The notes under the pieces are model-generated. The model saw only the letters and a program-made list of their open reading frames with translations, had not been told where the DNA came from and made no database searches. A DNA stretch of 37,220 nt, from NCBI GenBank assembly GCA_015680685.1, contig MNCI01027290.1, forward strand, positions 14,177 to 51,396. Reading direction: 5' to 3'. Position 1 is the first letter of the stretch; the number at the start of each line of letters is the position of its first letter. A program made the position numbers and the translations under genes. Positions 19,900 to 29,979 of this stretch are shown here, piece after piece. Source of the stretch: Gnetum montanum (lineage: Eukaryota > Streptophyta > Gnetopsida > Gnetales > Gnetaceae).

Positions 19900-22095
19900 G
19901 TTGTAATGGAATTAATCTCACCTTTATCCATATGGATTTATTTTTCATTGATTTTCTTATACATGCCCACCTAATCTCAAAAATGCTCTTTGAGCCATTC
20001 AAGCATCTTGGCCTCATTCTACCATGCACTAAACTTAATCATATATTTTCATCCAATTGCATAAACTTGTTCCATTAATAGGGTCCTACTCTCATGGGCC
20101 AACTGACTCATATCTTGGTTGGCTCAAACTAATTATTCTTGAAGTTGCTAAATGCTTTCCTTGAGAACATTCTTTTGATGCTCAATTTTGATCAACCAAG
20201 CATTGTTTGCAACTAATTGTTTGTTCTCCTCCTATAGAGTGATGACTGCCTTGGCATACGCATATGTCTATGCTTCTATCACTGCTGCATCTCATACCAC
20301 TTTCTTATTCTCTTGTTTCATCTTTAGATTATGGTTGATGAGGCAATTCACATGGTTTGTTCAAAATTGATCAGGTTGGTCATGTGCCATGAACTTCATG
20401 AGACTTCTTCTTTCTACTTTCAAGGTCACAAACACACTTCTTGTACTTTCTAGACTTTGTTCTCAACATGCTCTACCCTAGTCTTCGCCATGACCAACTT
20501 TCCTTTGGTGGTGATTAGATTAGACTTGATTGCTATGATATCACTAGAGATATTAAAAAGATTTTACATAACTTGCCCCATCTATAGTAGTCTTTCTAAG
20601 ATGTCTTCATGTTTAGCCAAAGTCATGGAGTTTCTAGTGAGCATTTAAGCATCTCGTGCTCTAAAGATATCAGTTGGTGACACAACAGGGACATTGATGG
20701 ACTCCTTAATATGATCAATAATCACTTTAGAGGCTCCCACTACATCTTGATGTTGCATGACCACCACTATGGCTCCTTCTCTGATTTCCAACATCACTTG
20801 GAATGATGTAGTGTTCCTTAAGATTTTTTGTGACCAAGCATTTCCTCCTCCTAATTGTAATAATATTTGTCCACTGGTAGGGTCTATTAAGATGGTGGAT
20901 CTAACTACATCTTCTATGATCTTGTAGAGATTGGCCCCCACTCTTGTTCCCTAGCTGATTATATCTACAATCTACTGAAGATGCCTCATGGAAGATTGAT
21001 AATCTTAAACTGGTAGTGGTGAAACTTGCTATTATTGTTGTTATTTCTAATCAGTTGGTAGATGGCTTCTAGGTCCTACTTGCTACTATTTTCCAGTAGC
21101 TTAAATGGTGTTAGCAAGAGTTTAGCCTATAGCTCCCTCAATACCTACCTATTTCTCAAACTGGTCCTTCTTTAGACTCATGGATTTTGACATCTCAGCA
21201 TATAAGGCATTTTGAGTTTTCCTCAAAACATTGTTTGTATAACCCAGTATGCTTGCTTGTTTACATAACTTCCTGATAAGGCAGGGGAATGGTAGTGTTG
21301 GCTTCCCCACCTTCTTCTCTTCAAATCACCTTTGGATTTTGAGGAAGTATAGATGGGCAATATTGGCATTAAAGTTTTCCATCAATATGATGCTTCCTCT
21401 CGCTACATAAGTGGATATCTTGTTAAGGCTTTTAGTTGGGAATAGATGATAGGTACTAATCTTGAAATATATCTTGTCTTCTACAGTTAGCTCACTATAC
21501 TCCTTATCCTCCTTGCCAAAGCCTCAGTGTAGACACAATATCTTTACATCAGTATCAGACTGTGTGGATATCTATGTTACATTAGCCTCTTCATTTGGTA
21601 AATTGATGGCTTTGGTTATTTCCTCCACTAAATATGACATGGAAACTCCATGTATCTTTACCATGGCATCGGCTTGCTTATTTTGCCAAAATTGCATGGT
21701 TTCCCCTAAGTACCATTCTCCACTTGTTGACAAGGTAGGCCACATGAGAGATGAATGGAGTTGTGTTCTGATGACCTCTGGTACAAACTCCATAAAGGGA
21801 CTAAATTGAGTTTCACAATGACTATGGACATGATTGACTTTTCCTAGATGGCCAAGAGACATTCAGGTGATAGTGTGAGGTGTTGTCCTTGTTTTGGTAC
21901 TTGTGGTGCTTTAGCCTCTACTTGGGTAGAGTGTTCAATAGCAAGCATTTGTTAATAGTTACTAAAATATTGAGCTTCCTACTCCACGTGCTCTACTGGT
22001 GGAGTTTGTTCTCCACTACAACCTCTCCCTAGACCTCTTGGTCTTTTGCTTATTAGTTGTGAGGGTCCTCCTTCTGGTATCATCTTCCAGGCCAT
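19900..22095 (-). pseudogene. Additional ORF, 'plant transposon protein' type, antisense to copy 1
   Basis: Best start is ATG at 22095 (MAWKMIPEGGPSQLISKRPR). With frameshifts the reading continues VKIHGVSMSYLVEEITKAIN LPNEE (about 21640-21600), then YHLFPTKSLNKIST, ARGSIILMENFNANIAHLYF, LPFPCLIRKLCKQAS (to about 21210). This follows the pattern of the domain called putative plant transposon protein (PF20167-like): 'GVxxSFxxxxINxxLGLP', a His-x-Leu-x-Pro-T region, and 'LPFPxLIxxLCxxAGV'. The C-terminal third (20640-19950) is charged and heptad-like. Such additional ORFs, sometimes antisense between pol and the 3' LTR, are known in Tat-type gypsy elements; that would fit copy 1, whose integrase ends at 19860. 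It could instead be a sense ORF of another minus-strand element. Function unknown. Confidence 0.65.
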
Positions 22096-22499
22096 CTACA
22101 ATCAATAAGGATTTGAAATTATTAGAATGTTCATATCATTATTTAACAATCTTTTACCTTGTTCATACCCTTAGTTAGATCAAGTTTTTATTATATTATG
22201 ACTATAGAGTTACACATATTTCCAAAAAGAAACCTCTTAGATGTTCATCTCTAATTTTCATGACCTCCCACACTTATTATCTCTTTTCGCTCATAATACC
22301 TTAGAATTAGTTGGAATGGTTTATTAGAAGAATTTATTGAATTATTTGGCTTGAAATTACTAAATTCATGATAATATCCTTTATGTTTTATCTTACTCAA
22401 CCTTAAATTATCTTCTAGAGATAGGTAATTTTTTTGAAAAATTTGGCTCAGATTATAATTGATGTCATCCCTCCATGACTAAGTTGAGCACTTCGTGAT
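22096..22499. other. Unassigned spacer between the additional ORF and copy 2 LTR fragment
   Basis: AT-rich and non-coding. Around 22455-22490 the minus strand reads CAACTTAGTCATGGAGGGAT, resembling the post-polymerase spacer of copies 2 (24320-24345) and 3 (29905-29935). This hints that a piece of such a spacer is present, but there is not enough to draw a boundary. Confidence 0.4.
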
Positions 22500-22790
22500 C
22501 AACAAGATTCAATAATTTCAAAAATCAAAGCTACAAGGGAAAATTTATGGCTTGTGGAAGTTTGCATGTCATAGCTCAAAATGAGAAGATCAAAAACTTC
22601 TCTTATGGGAAATGGTAAGAATGAAAATTTTTTCTCTAACTCCCCATGTTGATATATAATATTTTTGTAGCAATACATCGTATCAATGATGTATGAAGGG
22701 CTCATACATCATATCAACGACATCACCTCAAAAGTTTCAATTTTTATGAGCATTTTCTAATGCAAAAAATGAGTCAAATTGAATGATAGG
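22500..22790 (-). mobile_element. Gypsy copy 2, fragment of 3' LTR (U3 and start of R)
   Basis: On the minus strand, dyads (plus-strand starts 22719 GACATC, 22705 TACATC, 22688 GATGTA, 22674 TACATC) are spaced 14, 17, 14, close to the 14-20-14 grid of this LTR family. A TATA-like TTATATAT follows about 20 bp later. Downstream, TTTTCATTCTTACCATTTCCCATAAGAGAA parallels TTTTCATTACCATCATAATAGAA in the LTR at 27920-28822. Similarity fades by about 22500, where an LTR of normal length would continue another 600 bp. The ends are approximate. Confidence 0.5.
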
Positions 22791-23099
22791 AAGACAATGA
22801 ACATTCCCAGAGGATTTTAAAATAGCTACAATGCTCAGGTTGCAAAAATTAGGCATTGAAAGCTCATAAAGAAGGAATTTTTGCCTATGAAAGTTGATTA
22901 AGTGTATATAACATGGATTAAGGGTTGTAGGTTCATGGATAGATTTTTGAAAGTAAGGGAAGTATTTATTAGATGTTTGGATGATCTTAGAAGGCACAAG
23001 ATGATGTGGAATTACTTGCAAAGTATGAAATACAAGAGTTATACAAGTGGGTCCTCCCCAAACCAAGCTCCAACCCTTAGTGCCCTTGTATAACCATGC
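22791..23099 (-). other. Internal sequence next to copy 2 3' LTR, no recognised gene
   Basis: It lies between the LTR fragment and the tail shared with copy 3. On the minus strand GGTTTGGGGAGGACC (near 23050) is a possible polypurine tract, but it is about 260 bp from the first dyad. No homologue in copy 3 was recognised. Short open frames here show no family features. Confidence 0.35.
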
Positions 23100-23935
23100 C
23101 TAAAAGTGTGATTAGGTACTTAAGGAGTTGAATGTGAGACATACATATTTAGCAAAACACACATGGTAGTATAACCAAGTTAGGAAAATAATGCCATATT
23201 ACATAAAACCACAAGTTATGATTAACTATACTATGAGGTGAGATTGACTATAGAAGGAATTATTGGAATCGGGACGTGAGGTGTCTTACCATAGGCATAA
23301 TGAATTCTTGTGTGGAATTTGTGATTAGAGTAATCATTAGCACTTCATTCCAAGACTCAAACTAAGTTTAGACCACTTTCCAATGACAGTGCATTACTTC
23401 ATCTCTTAAGTTCACGACCATAAGAATACCACTATTGCAAAGAGTATTACCACTTGGTGTATTTTCCAAAGGAGGAGTTTTTTAATTGCACTTTTATTAT
23501 TATTATTATTTTAGATTCCTGAGAAGCTACCTACCTTTAGGCATGAGTAACATGTCTTTCTAGTGGGACTCCTAGAAATTTATTTTGTAAATGAATTTTA
23601 TTTTTAACTATGTTAACCTTACCAGAGGACTACCTTTAGGCATGGGTAATATGTCTTTCCAATGACATGGTAAGGCAACACTTATTGTACTCTTACTTCC
23701 AGTTTTCGTTAGATCTACAAGGATATAATAGATCTTTAGCAAAAGGATAGAAATCATAGTAGTAATCCAAGAAATTCCAAAAATCCAATTGATGTCACAC
23801 CCTTTGCATTCCCACTTAGTTCTTCACTCATCTATCTAGCCATAATGATCACAAGTCTAGTCTTAGTTTTATTATGAGAAGAATATCATTATGGCCATGG
23901 TAAGATCCTCTTATTGTTGGAATGGGTGGATGAAT
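23100..23935 (-). other. Non-coding 3' tail of gypsy copy 2
   Basis: Homologous, same strand, to 28823-29640 of copy 3. Shared landmarks on the plus strand include CTAAGTTTAGACCACTTTCC (23360) versus AGAGTTTAGACCAAGTCTATACC, and GATGTCACACCCTTTGCATT (23790) versus GATACCACACCCTTTTTCATTTTC. No open frame is conserved between the two copies, so it is probably untranslated. It contains a local 99-bp duplication not present in copy 3. Confidence 0.7.
23532..23670 (-). repeat. 99-bp-offset tandem duplication in copy 2 tail
   Basis: The plus-strand segment TACCTTTAGGCATGAGTAAC followed by ATGTCTTTC at 23532 recurs as TACCTTTAGGCATGGGTAAT followed by ATGTCTTTC at 23631. Copy 3 has one version only (GCCTTCAGGAATCGGTAACATGTCTTT, near 29200). 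Confidence 0.75.
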
Positions 23936-23989
23936 GTTATGGTCTCACTATATAGATAATTAGTCTCTTGTGATCAATAATATAGAGAA

Positions 23990-24310
23990 AAATGCACCTT
24001 ATTGAAACTACGTCTTGCTTTATTTGGTGTGTTTTATTGAAAATTGACAAAAATATATACAAGAAAAATGAAGACAAAATACAAAAATTAGAAAAGATAT
24101 CAAGATTGAAAATATAAAAAGAATGAAAGATTATTAAAGAATTAGAAAATAACAAAGAATATCAAATGATTAAGAAATGAAAAGTATAAAAGAATGAGAA
24201 GATATCAAAGAATGTGAAAAATTATTAAGAAAAGAAAAAGGTATAACAAAAATTATAAGCCACAAAATTTAGAAAAAAAAAGTTAAAAAGTGCTTATTAA
24301 TTGCTAAGTT
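23990..24310 (-). other. Pyrimidine-rich (T-rich on minus strand) spacer of copy 2
   Basis: Purine-rich on the plus strand, with repeated AAGAATGAAAAG and AAAGATTATTAAAG wording. It follows the conserved AGTTTAGTCATGGGAGAGAT on the minus strand (24345-24320). Copy 3 has the same arrangement at 29640-29935, and a T-rich tract after pol is common in plant Tat/Athila-type gypsy elements. Confidence 0.65.
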
Positions 24311-24345
24311 AGGATAAGTCATCTCTCCCATGACTAAACTCATGG

Positions 24346-24857
24346 GCAAGTGTTCAGAAAATGGAACCTAGATCCCCTAGATCATACACTTCAGGTTTCT
24401 CACTTACCATCCTCAATAATTTAGTTTTTCGGTTATTATCCCAAGTAATCTTGATAGTAATCAAATTTTGATAATTTTAGGATACATATTTTGTTGGACT
24501 AGATGGTCTTTACATCTCAGAAGTTCCAACTATACTCTCTTTTTGATTCCTAAATTCAAATTCTAAGTCCTTATTTCCTCTATCTACTTGTGTATGATTA
24601 TGGTTTAATGTTTCCGTTTGTGAGCTCTCAATTGGGGTGATTTTCTTAAAATAAAAATTAATAAGTGGATCAAAATATTTCATGCATGTTTTAGAAACTT
24701 TTAAGTTCTCATGTTTTTGATCATTGGGTATCTTTTTGTTTAGTGGCCTATGCTTCTTTTTGTCCACACACTTGTTTCTCACATTTGTTATGGGCCAGTT
24801 TTGAGATTGTGTTGACATTCTAAAGTGTCGGTTCACAACTACATCCTTTGTTATCAT
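24346..24857 (-). other. Copy 2 segment where RT, RNase H and INT are missing
   Basis: Directly after the protease, the 115-codon open stretch 24857-24510 (Lys/Asn/His-rich) shows no RT, RNase H or INT motif. The post-polymerase spacer follows at 24345. In copies 1 and 3 about 2.5-3 kb of pol lies between these two landmarks. The open stretch has no relatives in the other copies that I can see. It may be random, or the stump of linker sequence left by the deletion. Confidence 0.6.
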
Positions 24858-25260
24858 TAGTAATGCATGGAATTCTTTGCATGTGCATGGCTCCTTACAT
24901 GTCTTCCTTACAGATTTCTATAGATAAATCTCTCATTCCTAACTTAGCATCGATTGTGCTAAGCCATGCTCTTCCCATTATCATGGGAAATTCCTTATCA
25001 TTATTCTTCATGTCAATCACCAAAAAGTCTACTAGATAGGACCATCCATTGATAATGGTCACCACATCTTCTATCTATCCCAAACATGACACATTGATGT
25101 ACAAAATCTAACCTTATGTTGCACTTCTTTGAGGGCAATAGGTTCCATGCCTTTTATGTTTCTTGAGATATCAAATTTACCCTGGAACCTGAGTCTAGGA
25201 GAGCCTTTCATGGTGAATTTTCAACTACTCATAAATAAATGAAATGAACTCCTGGATCCA
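24858..25260 (-). pseudogene. Gypsy copy 2 aspartic protease, broken
   Basis: On the minus strand: KALLDSGSRVNLISQET with the active-site Asp intact, AWNLLPSKKCNIRLDF, then after a frame change SYLVDFLVIDMKNNDKEFPM, IMGRAWLSTIDAKLGMRDLS and IEICKED. The blocks line up one for one with the protease of copy 1 (16391-16853) and copy 3 (36087-36500). The domain is complete in extent but needs at least one frame change. Confidence 0.85.
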
Positions 25261-27776
25261 TTCTTTTCCTGGGAAGTGTCCCTACCTTAATCCATTTAGA
25301 TACTATCATAGTAAGCATGATAATTTTTAGTTTCTAAACTAATTGTTAGGGAACCAAGGTGTTAGTAGGAGGATCCTTCATAGAAGAAACTTGTCTCAAT
25401 GAAGTTCTAACTCTACCAGCCTTTTCTAGACTTTTCCTAAAGAAAGGATATTTCTTAGATTTACCCTCAGTATTATTGGTATTATCCTTGATTTGTACAT
25501 TCACTACCCTTGTAGCTTCCAATTACTTGTAGATGCACATACTGATTGAAGTCCATTCTTGGAGGTGTTGGCCTGTGCTATCTTGGTGAGTAATATTGAG
25601 GACCTTGAAACGCTACATTACCAAGAGAAATCGAGTGCTGGACATAGTATTCATATAGGTGTGGTTGCCTATATAGATACTATTGTCATGGTGGTGGCAT
25701 CACCCACAATTTTGGTTGTTGCCACTATTGATGATACTACTCCTATGGCTATAGATAGGCTCCACTAGGGTAGTAGGCTAGTTGGAAGGTTTGCTAGTAG
25801 TTACCTTGAGGATAAGGTAACTATTTGAACATTTTCTTCTTAATCAATCTAGGGTTCAATGCATATGCCCCTATTTCTTTTAAATGTTCCATGATAGGGC
25901 AACACCCCTTAGGGTGGTCATACTAGCACATAGAGCATCCTTGCTTCTCATCTGAGCTTGTATCCAAATAGTTTACCACTAAAGCTACCTTTATTTTTCA
26001 TCCAAAATCTCTTTTCTTCTTTTTCTTCTTGCCTTTATTGAAGGTCTGCTTAGTTCTTTTCCTCCATAATTTTCAAAGTTCTTACAAACTTTTCATCTAC
26101 TAAATCCCACATCTTTTCTACCGTATTCGCTATATCTGTGATATATTTCTAAATAGCTAGTGTCTTTTTTTGTACTACCTCATCCAAGGTTTCCTCCTCT
26201 TGTGGATCACATATTTGTACATCTCTCTTCCTAATTGATGGATCTCTATTATACTCTTCAATTGATTCTCTCTTCCTTAGTTCACCATATTCCTTTGCCA
26301 CTTGTTCAATAAATCTCTGGATACAATGGATGATTATCTTAGATAATCTTCCTTGGGCATAAACCCTAAGGGTTTCCTAGGTTTTTTTTATAGCCCATCA
26401 ACAATGTGCCTAAGTTGCTCCCTTTGGAAAAATATGTGGCCTAGGCACCTATGTAAAAGTAAATAGCATTTGCCCATTGCCGCATCAAGGAATTCATGGA
26501 TCCCTTGCCTCCATCCCTGAATTTGTTTCCTAAGGTTTGAAATCCATGAATAGTTTTGATACTTGTCATTAAATAGTTCAAGCATGATACTCCATCTCCT
26601 AATTGATTCAGGTTCCAATGATTTGTACCAGCTTTCAGCCTCGTTAACATGTATTCTAGTGAACAACTTGAGTTTCTGCTAATTACATTCCATGTTCTGT
26701 AGGTTGCAGGCATAATGGAATGATTAAAGGTGATGTTGTGGATCTACATTATAACCAGCCTCAAATTTGGGCATTTTGTTCATGTCTAGCCACTTGATAC
26801 AGCTATCCCTCATGTGCTTGGTTGGGATATAAATAACTTCCCATATATTGATCATTCTTGAAGTTTCCAATAGGGGTTCTTTACACTCGTAGGATTTGTT
26901 TGCTTTGTTGTAATGATGCTCCCTCTAATTATCATATCTCTCTCTATTCTTATGCCTATCTTTGTTTCTTCTTGGCTCATGATCTTCATCTTCCTCATGT
27001 TAGTGCCTTGGATGATAGTCATGTTGATCATGAGTTTGACATCTTTCCCTATCATGGTCTCTATACCTATATTCCCTTGGATAAAAATCCATCGACAATC
27101 ATGAGTATGAAGATGAAGTAATGGGAGAATAGTGTTAGCTAGTCCTCCTTCTATAACTCTAATATTCTTCTCTTTGGGATACAGTAGAAGCTCTTAGCCT
27201 TAAGTCCTGCTTATGCTTAGAGTCTTTGGCTTCTCTTTTGTATATCTCTACTAAGGTTGAATGCAACTACACTTTGATAGGTTCCTTCAAAAGAATAATA
27301 GGCATTTGAAAACTAACTTCATGATCCTAGTGGATTTTTTCTGCTATGAATGCATCACCATCTAGTTCTTTTAGGACAATAGAAGAGTTAATCTACTTCC
27401 CTTTATTATGTGCATGTTTGATCTACATAGTAGCATCTCTCTTCACTTGTGCCTCTATGGGTTCGTAGGGCCTTGTCATGTGTTTGATTACATGGTACCC
27501 TTCTTGTGCATGATTTAGATTCATTCCCCTTAGAGCTATGTGAAGCATTGTGATTGTTGAATGCTATGGAAGCAAAAACAATGTTGCCCTGTAAGTCTCT
27601 CCATCTCATTTTCCCATCTTGGTGGAAGATGAAGGTAAAATCAAGATAGTAGGGTCATCATGAGTGTATAAGATTCTTTCTTACATCAGCATACCCCAAT
27701 CTTCATTCTCATTTATGCTATCATTACCTTTTTTCATCTCTTTGATAAGTGATAGTGTGTCTTTTGTCGAAGCCAT
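25261..27776 (-). pseudogene. gag: Gypsy copy 2 Gag, broken
   Basis: ATG at 27776 (MASTKDTLSLIKEMKKGN) lies 125 bp after the PBS. MRWRDLQGNIVF (27609) parallels LRWRDKEGNIL of copy 1. The Gag core AESWYKSLEPESIRRWSIML (about 26635) and LFNDKYQNYSWISNLRKQIQ are well kept and parallel copy 1. Near 25950 the Cys-His motif reads CSMC, stop, YDHPKGCCP, again spaced CX2CX3HX3C. The Pro/Tyr-rich C-terminal part runs to about 25300. Several stops and frameshifts are present. Confidence 0.85.
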
Positions 27777-27900
27777 GTTTTAGTTGTGACACTCGGTTAA
27801 GTGTGTGTTTGTTAGAATTATTTAGAGATCAAGAAGATTAACTTTTGGTTCTTGCTACAACGAACTTTGTGAAATTAATTACTTAGCACACATTGACACA

Positions 27901-27918
27901 TCCCCAACAATGGTGCCA
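27901..27918 (-). other. Primer binding site, gypsy copy 2
   Basis: The minus strand reads TGGCACCATTGTTGGGGA, one base inside the LTR ending at 27920. It matches the PBS of copy 1 (TGGTGCCATTGTCGGGGA) apart from transitions. Confidence 0.88.
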
Positions 27919-27919
27919 A

Positions 27920-28822
27920 TGATGAGTGATGGAGCATCAATCACTCAACCATACAAGTCACAAATGTTCACACATGACTTGATTGTAATCCATGGATGGA
28001 CAAGGTTGATATGCTAGTAATTGAGTTAAGCTCATGGTCGTTGTCCTCCCACTTCAAGCTAGTCAAGTCTAAGTGTATGGTTTAGCTTACAATGATGTGT
28101 ATGTTAAATGATGTTGTAAGGCCAATTATGCTTCTAAGTGTAGACATAGTAAAAGTAGAGTTAAATGCTAAATCTAACTAATAATGGAAACATAACTCTA
28201 TTCTAGCCTATAGCGATGAGTATCTATTCTTGATTCACTGTACACACCTTGGGCTCATGTAACTATTACTGGGTTGCCAAGTGAGTTCACTACTAAGTGA
28301 ATGAAGTAAAACCACTACTAGGACTACCAAATGATTACACTTAAGAACTTGAAATTAGTCATACTCATTTCGCTTTAGTAACATGCAAGTAAAAATAAAG
28401 TGCCTGAAAAGTAAAGTATTAAGCTAGTAAAATAGTAGAAATTATGCTAAGTAAAACAGTAAACTAATAAAATGCTGCAATGATGGAAAATATTCTCAAT
28501 CTTTATTACCATTACAACTTATGCCCAAGTACAACTTGCTCAAATGAAGATACTGTTCAACTATGACACATCACACTGTAGGTATTCACTCTTCTATCAC
28601 TAAGTCTAAGTTCAAGAAATCAAATTACAAGAGTTCTATTATGATGGTAATGAAAAGTTGTTGGATCGTGTGCCCAAGTGTCATATTTATAGGGGTGCAC
28701 ACATCCCAAGACATCGCATCAACAATGACATATCATGTGTCATGACATCATATCAATGACATCATTAATACAACATCGTTGTTCTGATGTCACATTGTGA
28801 TTAAATTTGATTTTATAAATCA
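27920..28822 (-). mobile_element. Gypsy LTR (about 0.9 kb) between copies 3 and 2
   Basis: Minus-strand end CACTCATCA at 27920 sits next to the PBS, so this is the 5' LTR of copy 2. Start is placed at 28822 (TGATTTATAAAATC) by comparison with the 27 bp between the LTR start and first dyad of copy 1. Dyads on the plus strand start at 28710, 28744, 28758, 28772 and 28786, with a decayed one at 28724; TATA is at 28684-28691. The other side (28823 on) is the 3' tail of copy 3, so the same LTR also occupies the position of copy 3's 3' LTR. Confidence 0.82.
28684..28691 (-). promoter_or_regulatory. TATA box of the 27920-28822 LTR
   Basis: TATAAATA on the minus strand, 24 bp after the start of the nearest dyad (GATGTC, plus 28710-28715), exactly as in the LTR at 12818 and the left-edge LTR. 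Confidence 0.75.
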
Positions 28823-29640
28823 TACTTTTATAACTAATTGTCTTAGGATCATGTAATCTACAAAGTGAAAATTAACAAATGACTATGATATTGTGTAGTG
28901 AGGTAAGAGAATGGAGTATCAAAATAGGTCTAGAGAGAGAGATCAAAAGAGGACAACCTTGATCATAGCCACAGGAGATCCTTGTGAAATGCATGATTAA
29001 GATGATCTAGATACTAGTCAATTTAGAGTTTAGACCAAGTCTATACCATTAATAGTGGCCTCACATTGATATGTTTCTTCTTTTCTACCTCCATGAGACC
29101 ATAATGACCACAAAGAATGATCATCATTCTAGAAGAAGAAGGAGAAGAAGAAAGTAGTTAGAGATGTTTAAGGAAGAAATTTGGGATTTAGTTAGAGGGG
29201 CGCCTTCAGGAATCGGTAACATGTCTTTGAAGCCCCAAAACCAATGCTTGTTTACCAAGAGATCTTCAAAGAGATGCGTTTTAATTCCTATTTTTTCTCT
29301 TTAAGAACCACACTTTACAAAGACTTACTTTCTTTTGTGGATTATAGGAAAAGTGATGATACATTTCATGAGGATTCATAGTACTTAAAAAGGGAGCCAA
29401 GAAGAGAATTCAACAAATCCCCTTGATACCACACCCTTTTTCATTTTCACTTGGTTCATTCTTGATTTTTTTGATAATGAGATCACATGTTACTTTTAGT
29501 TTTAGTGTGTAGAAACCATCATGATACCATGATACAAATCTCACTGTGATATAAATGGAATGGATGGATGCCATGAGTTCACTGCCTAATACCATTAGAA
29601 AACTAATAAGTCCTTAAGTAGAGAGCATTATCCAAAAAAA
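28823..29640 (-). other. Non-coding 3' tail of gypsy copy 3
   Basis: Counterpart of 23100-23935 in copy 2, on the same strand. It contains a plus-strand GAAGAAGAAGGAGAAGAAGA purine repeat near 29132. There is no convincing polypurine tract immediately next to the LTR at 28822. No conserved coding frame. Confidence 0.65.
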
Positions 29641-29960
29641 AAAAGTTGACCTATATAGATGGCTACAATCTTAACAACTAGATTTAGTAATCATTAAAAT
29701 TTGCAATAATAATGGAATAAAATTAGATCTTGCAAAAAAATAAATAAAAGAAAAATTTAAAGTAAAATAAAATGTAAAGGTAAGGTAAAGTAAAATAAAC
29801 TATATAAAAATATCAAAAGATAAGAAAAATGGAAAACATACAAAAAATGATATAAAACAAAAAATAATAAAAACTTTCATCCTCTTCAAGGTATTAGGGT
29901 AAATAGTCTTCTTCCACATGACTAAGTTGGAAGGAGGAGATTTTGAAAATGGAGTGAGCT
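29641..29960 (-). other. Pyrimidine-rich (minus strand) spacer after copy 3 integrase
   Basis: A/purine-rich on the plus strand, bounded on its inner side by minus-strand CCAACTTAGTCATGTGGAAG (29935-29910). It matches the T-rich spacer of copy 2. The position right after INT fixes what this spacer is in the family. Confidence 0.65.
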
Positions 29961-29979
29961 TGACCTTGTGTTAAGATGT

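Noticed and set aside
22455-22500. Boundary of a fourth minus-strand gypsy element, from the CAACTTAGTCATGG similarity
   Set aside because: The match to the post-polymerase spacer of copies 2 and 3 is about a dozen bases with no pol upstream, too little to call an element.
22902-23093. Host exon candidate
   Set aside because: Only 63 codons, no recognisable domain or splice context, and it lies inside the 3' region of gypsy copy 2.
24510-24857. 115-codon frame after copy 2 protease as an env-like gene
   Set aside because: No signal peptide or membrane segment is seen, it is Lys/Asn/His-rich, and it has no counterpart in copies 1 or 3.
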